Source: Polytrichum commune
Lineage: Eukaryota; Streptophyta; Polytrichopsida; Polytrichales; Polytrichaceae
Length of the DNA: 64,000 nucleotides
Reading direction: 5' to 3'
NCBI GenBank assembly: GCA_950295325.1
Contig: OX485805.1
Coordinates: forward strand, 16,913,501 to 16,977,500
Below are positions 55,401 to 64,000 of this stretch, one piece after another. The stretch's first letter is position 1, and every line of letters begins with the position of its first letter. The notes under the pieces are model-generated. The model did not search any database. It was not told the origin of the DNA and worked only from the letters and a program-made list of their open reading frames with translations. The translations under genes were made by a program, and so were the position numbers.

Positions 55401-58400
55401 TGATCCATTGATCATCTTCTTCATTAGAGGATGGAAAGAATACTTACCTTACATCTTTCTGAGAGGTCATTAATTGCGTTTAAAACATCTAAGTATTCTC
55501 AAACTAAGATGTTAGTAGACGGAAATACTACCCTTTTTTAATTGAATGTTTGACACTCTCCCCTCATCTTTTCCTGTATGAGTATTGAAAGTGCTTAGCA
55601 AGCTTCCCCTCTAAATTTAGAAAGTCTGCTGTCATTCTGTACTTCTCATTGTCGTGTGACCATTTAGGCTATTCTGAGATCGATAATGTTTTAGTTCAAA
55701 CTTTGTGCCCTAGAGCTCAAGAATGACATTGCAGTATCTGTTGAACTGTTGTAGTGTTTAAGAGGCACAAAATTCAGTATTATGCAGTCATTTTGTAGAA
55801 TCATGCTCAAGGACTGACTGAGTGGAAGCTAAAAATTAATTTCGTCAAAATATTTTGCAACCATTGATGATAGGGTGCTGTGTTGATCCAGGATACAGGT
55901 TGCGAGTGCAAACGCATTGGATTCCAGGAAACAGAGTCCAAGTCCTCTAGCAGTTGATGTCAACTTCAAGGATTTTGATTCGTCAACATCTGTCCGCCTT
56001 CGCCAGGTGTTTTTCTGTTCCTTCTTGGTCCTTATCCTCTAGATACCAGTGCTGGACTGGCATCAACTTTTTTATGATACCACGCGGGAATATGTAATGA
56101 GGTTTTTTCTTTTTGTAAAAGATTTTTAGTGCCTGTAGGGTATGGCATTTTGAGGACATTTTTGTTTTTGATACCATTTGGGTCTGTATACCATTGACTA
56201 CCTTCATAACAAGATAAAACTACCCTAGTATGAATATAGGATTGACCCAAATAATGACTTGGGTATACAAAGATTCTCTCTTCTTGTGATACCTACCAAG
56301 TATCAATATTTGATGGTTACTACATTTTTAATACTGGTCCGGTAGGTTCTTTGATACCATCAGTGGTATTGTGTGTTGATACCATTCATTCACCTATATA
56401 CTAGTCCAACATTGGTAGCTACAGTGAATACGGTAGTTAGTATGTGGACTACAATTTTGTGGTGGGAATCAGTGTGGGTGCCACACAGGTGCTTTGCATG
56501 CTTGTGTTTATTGACCCACACTAATCTTGCAACTACACTAAATACTAAAATCAGCATCATAAGAGCGCTTTGCATTTATTTCTCATGGGTGCATTTTGAC
56601 ACAATGAAAGGTTGTGGCAGTTGTTTCAGGAGAAGAATATGGCAGTTGCAAGGGAAGACTATGACGAGGCCAAGCGTCTGAAGGTAGTCCACATTGGTTG
56701 CAATCAAAAAGTCTGAGCAAGAACTTGTCAGGCTAAGGCCTCTTTAAATGCGCATGGGTTTTGTAGGAGCAATCGAGTCTTAGATTTGAGCATATTAAAG
56801 GAATGGCCTGAATTACTCCATCAACCTACATTACAGAACCAGACTAACATATACCAACATGGGTTGTCAAAATCATCAGGTTCATAGTGCGCAAAGGTGA
56901 GAAACAACTAGTTTTGTAGATATGTGCCATTTGTCGAATCTCATGTGCTCGTAAATTTCTTTACTAAGTAACTCAAACAATCAGGTTAAACAAGATCAGC
57001 TGTAACCTGGTCTTTGGAAATTGCAGATAATGAAGGTCAATTGACCAGCGTCCCATTTCTCAACTTGTTGATTAAATTCACAGGCAGTGATTGAGAGGCT
57101 GAAAGAGCATGGGAAGAAAATTAAGCACCTGGAGCGTCAAAAACTTGCAGCAGTAGAGGTTGAGGACTATGATACGGCAAAGCGTTGCAAGGTATGGTTT
57201 TAAATTTGATCTTAATTTTTTTTAAATTAATTTTTTGAATGTTTTCCTTTGCTCTCAGGAGCTAGTAATTTATTAGAGAGTAATCTAGTCACATTTCTCT
57301 GAGTGATACTCAGTGTGTCACATCACGGAACCAATCCATGAGATGACACATTATAACTTGCTTATGGCTGCACACGATAACATTAACATCAACACATGCA
57401 TGCAAAATGTTAGGAAATGTTTTTGATATTTTTTTCTCTTCTTTACTTTACATGAAATTGTGAGCATAGAACCTATACTTCATCACTCTATCCTCCTGCA
57501 CCAAGATTTAATGTGTGAATGATATTCTGTGCTCTGATAATTTTGCAATACACATGATAATGCAGATGGAAATTGAGCGTTTGCAGTTATGTGATGACGG
57601 GCCTGTAGAGGATGGGTGGAGTGACAAAGTTAAATCTTCAGACAGGTGCATAATTGTTTTTCTTGAAGTTCTGAGTTGGTAGTGCAAGCAAGGAAATTTT
57701 CTGCAAAGTTTGAGTTTCTGGATTGCTGGAAATAATTTGCAGATAGCCATATATTCAAGAGGACACCTCCTTCCTCCCTCCCAATACGTCCCTAAAGAGT
57801 TTTAAGTTGCTCAATTGCCATCCAGGTGTAATTATTTAATGCCATAAGTTGCTTGCACAGATCAGAGCATGGCAGCACTGGGGCATTTTCAACTGACAAT
57901 CTGCAGGAAGGATCGGGATATGAGGTATGCTCATAATGTTTTTGAAGTTTGTTTATTGGCAATTCTATAAGGGTACATAAGGGTAGGCAGTCAAAAGGTT
58001 ATAGGAGGTTGTTGAGTATGTGCTGAATTTCTACTTGTGTAGGTGTGAAAGCATACAGAAAGATAGATGTGATGACTGTTTGATTTGACTTGAATGTAGG
58101 GGTTAGGTATTAAAAGAATAATAATTGATGGAGAATAATACTGATACAGCTCTGATTCACCCTCAACCCAAGGAAATTGTAAAGCAGCCAGAGTTTTCAT
58201 CTTAAATTAGGTGCAATTAGGTGACTTTCACAAAGCTAATTGAACTAGAGACTTTGAGCATGGACCATTTTTTTCTGAAAATTGTAGGGCAATTCGACTG
58301 CAACAATGTCTGAACATATAAAAAAAGAAACTGGAACTCAGACAATTCCGGACAAGAATAATGATGCAGTGCAACTAGGCAATGCTCATGGAGAAAGTGG

Positions 58401-61400
58401 ACTCCCTACAATGGTCCGGGCAACTTTGGAGTCCATCCCTACCTATTCCTCCTTCAAGATTCGTAAGCCCACTGCTTTTTAGTTCCCAAGTGATGTTCTG
58501 AAAGAACATTTGTTCTTGCTCTGTAGATGTCCTTGTAGCAATCATATTAAGGTAAGCGGGTCTTAAACGGACATTTTTAGCTCTGCACTCACTTCTCGGA
58601 GGGTACGAAATTAGTGCAATATGATTTAGCAAATCCAAATCACTCCTGTAGCCATTTTCCTTGTAATTTTTGGAGCTAATATGAATATCATATGCAATAT
58701 CACAGTGAAGATTCTCTTTCTCATTAAATGATCATATAGGTCCCCCCTTATTATTTTGACTATTGAGTCTAGAATGGTTAACAAATTTTAAGCACGGGTC
58801 CAGTCTTTTGGACATATGACATCTTTTTGGTCTCCGTTCTTAGATCCACACCTAACCACACACCACTTATATTTAGGTGCTCATTGAAGATGCTAACCAA
58901 ATCAGGCCAGCTGACCTTTATTAACATTTTGTTCCAATAGAGGTGTGGAAAATGATTAAGGGTAATAAAGTTGGTAAAGTGGTAAATTTATGCAAGCTGT
59001 TCCAACTATGAGATATTATTCCAAGAAACAATTTTATACTGAAAGCTGTTCTTGGCTGATGAAAGATTGGGTTGTTTGAATATGACTAGGTCCCGGGAAT
59101 ATTTCTGGAGCCTTGAGTTCTCCAGTCTCTGTTATTGACAAACAGACAGGATCTGTTCCAGGGAGAGTGCCATGGTGGCAGGGTCATGGTGTTCTTAAGT
59201 CCTCAGAAATATCTCTTCCGCCAACTGTAGGACAACAAGGAGGTCACTAACTAACCTCTTCACATCATTTTGCTGCTACAAAGCAAAGTGTTTCACAAAA
59301 TTAAACATAAGGTATGCGGATGTTATTCGGTTAGTTTTTCTTGTTCTCCATCTTCTATTGATCACATTTACGTCATCAAATTTGTGTTGCATTAGCAAAT
59401 CTATGATGAAACATCAACAAAAACCAGATTGAAATTCGGACCTCCCCTGATCTAGTTATGGTTAATGGAAGTGCATGTTTGTTGATTCCTTAACTAAAAC
59501 ACATAGGTTCTCCCAACTGTGGTCACTAATGAGTGTGGAGTAGTTAATAAGTTTGAAGATGTAGTCCAATCTCTTTTAATACTTGTCTTTATGGTGTTTG
59601 TTCCTTGATCCTCACCTAACCACACACCAATCAAATATAGGTGTCTGGTTAAGAAAAGTAACCAAACAACACCCGCATACCTTATGCATAAGATAATTGT
59701 TTTATACACCACGAGGTATACTGTTGATATAGTAATTATGTAATACACCACCCTTTGGAAATTTGTGATTCTCTTAGCTCACATTTCATCTTCATCTTCA
59801 CTTTCACTTTCATCTTCATGTTATCTTCATTTTTTGCTTGCAGGCCCAGTAACACCAGCAGTGATAGTGCCCACTCCAACAATTGCACCTGCAAGTGATT
59901 TGATTTTAACTCCACAACAGGTACCAAGAGGCTCACAGAATTCACTGACAAATTATGCGAGTAACCACAATGGATCCTTAGCTTCTTTGTATACTACGAC
60001 AATCCAAACTTTGCCGTGTAATCGCTCCAAATCTCCAATCCCGCAACCGGCAGCAGCGAGAGTTAAGGCAAATTTGACCATTCTTCCAGCACCATCACTT
60101 GTTTCAAAACCGCATGAGCTTCCAGCTGGTTTTTTAACTCCATATGCACCACCACCTATGGCTACGACCCAGAAAAAGCTTGTGCCCCCACTAATGGCTT
60201 CAACAATATTATTACCACCCAGTTGTATACAAGAGGACGAACCAGAAGCCGAATTCCATATAACAACGTGGGCGCAATACAGTCACCGAGTTGAGTCCCC
60301 GGCAGACATTAATAATCATCTGTCACCAATACCACCAACAATTATTCCATTTCAAGCTGGTGGTTCACCCAATTCTCAGTGTTCAACAACATCATCGTCA
60401 AAGAAAACTGATCAAGATGATGCCAAACTTATAATACCATCATCTGTTGATGCAATTATACCATCAGCTGTTGAAGAAATCTTGGTCCCAGAAGCACTCG
60501 CGGACTCGGTGAAATTGGAAGCGGGGCCTTTGTTGTCTGTTTTAGATCTTTACCATGTTGAGTGCTTGTACAGCAAACACTGGCAGCTGCGAGAGAAGAC
60601 TCTTCTTTTTCTTATGGAGGAAGTGGCAGCAAGGAATTTGCGTGAAGAACCGCCTGGATCTTTCAAGTACACCCATTATCAATGCAAACCTGAAGGGTCC
60701 TCATCCTAAGAGCCAAAAAAAGAAAAAAGAAAAAAAGAAAAACACTTCGGGGTATACCAACCACAATATCCACTTACATCCAGTGCAAAGACATCAATTT
60801 GTTTGTATCAGAGCACAAGATAATGCAGGCTCGTCTCTTTTCAGTTACTCACTTGATTAACTTAGAGCAACTCCTATGGTCATTGGAAAAATGATTCTCT
60901 CTATGATCATCGGCTTTCAATGTTTTTTGGGGCAATGCCGGATGCTCATCCACACAGAAAGTCCATATATATCCTAAATCCTTATTGCCCACCGATTATG
61001 GAGAAAGAGACGACCCGCTAAAGGGGTTTAGAGGGTTGCCTCTCTCTCAATAAATTGGTGGGCAACAAGGATTTGGAAAACGTATGGGCTTTGTGGGATA
61101 AATGAGCATGTGGTCTTGCCACAAAAAATATTGAATGCCAACGATTATTGAGAGATCATTTCTCCAGTGATCATAGGAGATTCTCTAAGCTATCCCAAAA
61201 ATCAATTGAAAAGAGACTCCATTATTCTGTGCTATGATAAAACCAGTTGATGTTTCTGCACTGGGTGTAAGTAGACCCTGTTGTGTGTTTTCCCTAGTCT
61301 GGAACACATAAGATAGATTGCAGATGGATTAAAATATCTCCTGAGTGAGTGGATTGTCCAATTACATGACGAAAACTTGAGAGACTCTAAATTACTGCAT

Positions 61401-64000
61401 TTCAGGAAAACCACATCCAGATCTGTTTTTTTCTTAGAAAACTAGCGCCTTTAAATTTGAGGATACAGTAGGCCAAAAATCTGAGCTTAGAAACGTGAGT
61501 ATGCTGGCAGCAAGCAGAAAAAATAAAAATTAGAGGAAAAGTGTACAGATAAAAGAGTGAGAATTGTCAGATTGTACAGGAAATGAGAAAAATGATGCAA
61601 GCTTTGAACTTTTTATGTGCAGGACACTGTATAGAGTGCTACTGCGAGCACTTAATGACAGGGTGGCCAATGTTTACAACACCTCTCTGCAGGTCAGATT
61701 GGTTTGATATACAAATTGCACGTCAATTAACATTAGTTAACACTTCAATGGTCTACGTGGTTGTGCAATCTCTTCAGTGCATCTCCATTATCTCTACGTG
61801 ACGGAATCACCTATTAATGATGTGCAGTAATTCTTTTCCTCTTGTCTCATGTGCTAATGCTGAACAGTAAGCAACCAGGTATCGCAAATTTTCAGTTACG
61901 TTTAACTAGAGGTGCATATTTTGCAGTTACTACGCATGGTGATAACAACATACTCATCAGTTGTCCCGCATAGAGAGCTGCAAGTAGCATCGACTGGATT
62001 GATCAATATTCTTGTGGAGAAGCTAGGGGACTCCAATGTGCGAACAAAGGAAGCATCATGTGAGACACTGATGTTTCTTGCATCTAGAAAAGAAATTGGA
62101 ATTCACATCCTCTCTGGACCATTGTTGAAACCAGTCAAAAATCAGGTTTCTCTCCTGGACTTATCTTTGATTTAGATTGGACATGATACACACTTGTTGG
62201 TTACAAAGAATGATGAAAGTAAAGATGAACTTCCATCTAAATATATTGGTCTTCATTCTGGATGTACCTATATTGCAGCAATCATTGCAGATACAATATA
62301 TAGTAAGACTTGATAAAAATTCCAGAGACATATGTAAGCAATATTGTAATTATGCTTATCTAACTCAAGATGACTTTTCGTGAGGAGTTAGTAGTTTTGC
62401 ATACAACACCTTCCATGTTCAGTAATTTTGTGGTGTGCTTCAAGGAGGGAGTGTGAAGGTTTGCACAAAGAACTTCCGATATCAGTTAGTTCATTGAGGG
62501 TCAAACTCATTTTGACATGCCAAGAGGTTGCTCTTCATTTGAATTCAAGCACTACCTCCAAGCATGCACCACAAGTGGAAAGAAATTATTGATTTTGTAT
62601 GCAAGACAACCAATTGGGAAAAATAGGGGACCAACTCCTTATAAAATTCGCATTGAGTACATGGGTAACTCTATTCTTAGTGGCTAAGTGATAAACTGTA
62701 TTGGCCAGGGAATATGGAGGCCGGTGTTGGGCCGCTTGCACTTGTTACTCAATGCAATTCCTCTGTTTGGAATCCAACCTCCTGGCTGCTCTGGGTTTTC
62801 ATCAGAAGATCTCATGACTTTTGTGAGCCAAGCATTTAACAGCCCAAATGGAGATGTTCGAAACACCGCGATCAAGGTTACAACCGAGGTGTACAGACTG
62901 ATGGGGGCTCCAGTTGAAAAGTTCCTCAAGGGTATCAAACCGGTCATAAGAGAGGTTGGGCTCATATCACGTCATAATATTTTGTATAGCACATGATACG
63001 GCAGACGTAAAGGAACTTAGTAACCGTAACTATCATATATATATATATATATCATAGCTCGAAGTGTTTGATTGACCCCTGTGAGCTATTTTTCCTTTTT
63101 TCTTAGCGCCATTTCTGTTTCTTTATCTTGGGTTCTCGTTGCCATCCATTCCGCAACCACGCAGGGATTTCCAAGCTATTAATGACCTAAACCAGGAATG
63201 GCTTTTCATCGTGTTCTGACCAATTAGGCTGCTCCTACACATTATTGCTTCACAATTGTACACTGTTTTTGGGGTTTCTTGAGGAAGTGATAACCTGTGG
63301 ACAAATCATTTCAGTGCTTAGTGGCTGCTGTCAATTTCGAGCATGAAAATGATACAACAAGAGCTTTGAGGTCAGATAATGTTGACCTTATAATTATATT
63401 ACCTGAACGTCGTGCAGGTTTTAACTTCCAACTTTGAGAGGGTGACGCGCGAACTTGAGGAAAGGAATGAAACGTTTGCAATCAACCTTGTAAAGTCTGA
63501 TGAAAGAGCTCATGATGTGGGGCTCCACTCACTGCGCGTCACACAGGCTCTTGAAAATGGTGACAACAAGAGCCATGAATTATTGGCATTGTCACCCAGG
63601 AAGTCAGGGGGCATTTCAAGCACCTCTTCGCAGGTAGGCTATCAAATCAAAGTGCCTTGTCATGCTCTGGATGTTATTACTATATCGATATCGTGACCAC
63701 ACTTGTTGGCATCTAAGGATGTCATCACGATTCATATTGAGGACAATAGAGTTGTCTTTAAATTCTCTCAAAAACTCATGTTTGGATAGGGAGTTTAGCC
63801 CCACTTTTGACTACCTGAAATGTTTAAGGAGCGTTCAAGTGGTGTCGGAACAGATGCGGAGGTGTTTGACTTTGGCCAAGAGACGGTTATATAGAAATAT
63901 TCTCCTTGTCAAACTTTCGAGAGCACCATTATAGGTGCCTTCAAAAGTTTGCCATGATATTCATTGTGATAAAGCCATCTTTTGGCCAAAGTCAAACGCC
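52438..64000 (+). CDS. CEP104: CEP104 (ciliary/centriolar tip protein), 5' part; runs off the window
   Basis: Eighteen in-phase exons: 52438-52533, 53072-53136, 53728-53815, 54182-54267, 54602-54740, 55198-55298, 55892-56006, 56630-56683, 57084-57191, 57566-57645, 57861-57924, 58288-58462, 59090-59242, 59844-60666, 61623-61692, 61927-62145, 62709-62954, 63418-63633; 966 residues so far. CEP104 binds microtubule plus ends and tubulin at the tips of cilia. The N-terminal jelly-roll domain is clear (VPFAVVSCSGQ, GWQSSRFCAFPQELVLEL, INMQLLCHEYKIPSKVEIF, GHQARELKSIHVD, NKLNVYNQVGLMALIITGD). Two UVR-like coiled-coil repeats follow (REDYDEAKRLK, EVEDYDTAKRCK), then a disordered linker and the TOG domain (LLSVLDLYHVECLYSKHWQLREK, LRALNDRVANVYNTSLQLLR, LVEKLGDSNVRTKEASCETL). 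The zinc-finger C-terminus would lie beyond 64000. Confidence 0.94.
53285..53590. mobile_element. Inverted-repeat MITE, family copy 2, in CEP104 intron 2
   Basis: Shares TGCATGCTTGGAGGTAGTG and TTTGAATTTGAATG with copy 1 (16866-17140). The right half is the inverse of the left (CACTACCTCAAGCATGCACC, TATGCAAAACAAACAACCAG), so it is a foldback of about 300 bp. The ends resemble TCGAGAGYTGRT. Lies between CEP104 exons 2 and 3. Confidence 0.75.
60771..61274. mobile_element. 504-bp foldback element in CEP104 intron 14
   Basis: Two arms of about 230-240 bp are inverted copies of each other: ACTTACATCCAGTGCA at the left end against TGCACTGGGTGTAAGT at the right. Further matches include AACTCCTATGGTCATTGGA against TCCAGTGATCATAGGAGA, and CCTAAATCCTTATTGCCCACC against GGTGGGCAACAAGGATTTGG at the centre. 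The loop is only about 30 bp. No coding capacity; a MITE or foldback transposon copy. The target duplication is not clear. Confidence 0.85.
62480..62660. mobile_element. Inverted-repeat MITE, family copy 3 (partial), in CEP104 intron 16
   Basis: Contains CACTACCTCCAAGCATGCAC, CCACAAGTGGAAAGAAATTATTGA, GTATGCAAGACAACCAATTG and GGGGACCAACTCC, the inverse of copy 1's left arm. The opposite arm is poorly preserved. Confidence 0.65.
63862..64000. mobile_element. Short foldback element at the right edge
   Basis: GGTGTTTGACTTTGGCCAA at 63862 and its inverse TTGGCCAAAGTCAAACGCC at the window end. The arms match at roughly three quarters of positions over about 70 bp, leaving almost no loop. MITE-like, in the CEP104 intron after exon 18. 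The right end may extend beyond the window. Confidence 0.7.

Noticed and set aside
1-64000. CRISPR arrays, rRNA or intact tRNA genes, LTR retrotransposons, virus-derived elements
   Set aside because: Looked for regular spacer arrays, closed cloverleafs, long direct terminal repeats and capsid or integrase motifs; none seen.

Overview
The window is nuclear DNA of a streptophyte (green-plant lineage), probably one that still makes flagellated cells. It carries plant-type genes: a PsbW photosystem II subunit, a HOOKLESS1-like acetyltransferase, an NPG/NPGR-type TPR protein and a plastid-type alpha/beta hydrolase. It also carries a CEP104 gene, whose product sits at ciliary tips. A charophyte alga, bryophyte, lycophyte, fern or cycad/Ginkgo-like plant would fit; a flowering plant would not. 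Host genes are split by GT-AG introns, and every exon junction I assigned keeps the reading frame.

Layout. 1-13.4 kb has no gene I can support: A+T-rich DNA with a hairpin-forming minisatellite (1.57-2.0 kb), two inverted-repeat MITEs (4.73-5.16 and 9.57-9.94 kb) and a 178-bp tandem duplication. 13.47-15.54 kb (+) is the HOOKLESS1-like gene. 17.70-30.46 kb (-) is one 12.76-kb non-LTR retrotransposon bounded by a perfect 14-bp target-site duplication. 33.40-36.93 kb (-) is a 13-exon alpha/beta hydrolase, divergent from PsbW (38.43-39.72 kb, +). 41.35-47.11 kb (-) is the NPG-like gene (6 exons). 48.20-48.80 kb is a deleted pogo-type transposon. 50.05-51.12 kb (-) encodes an unrecognised one-helix membrane protein. 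52.44 kb to the right edge (+) is CEP104, 18 exons seen, running off the window.

The most unusual object is the retrotransposon. In its sense direction it reads: ORF1 (RRM-like fold plus coiled coil), a linker with three tandem 2A-like (StopGo) motifs, an APE-type endonuclease, reverse transcriptase, a domain resembling PCIF1-type adenine methyltransferases, RNase H, a CCHC zinc motif, and a PD-(D/E)XK restriction-like endonuclease. Two endonuclease types in one element is the hallmark of the Dualen/RandI clade described from Chlamydomonas. The 2A array and the methyltransferase-like insert are additions I do not know from that clade. The RNA would end in a perfect 11-bp hairpin followed by (UUC)n.

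A second theme is tandem duplication inside introns. The HOOKLESS1-like, PsbW and NPG-like genes all have introns built of degenerate tandem repeats. In the first, the repeats copy the intron's own 3' splice-site region several times. The CEP104 introns instead carry inverted-repeat elements.
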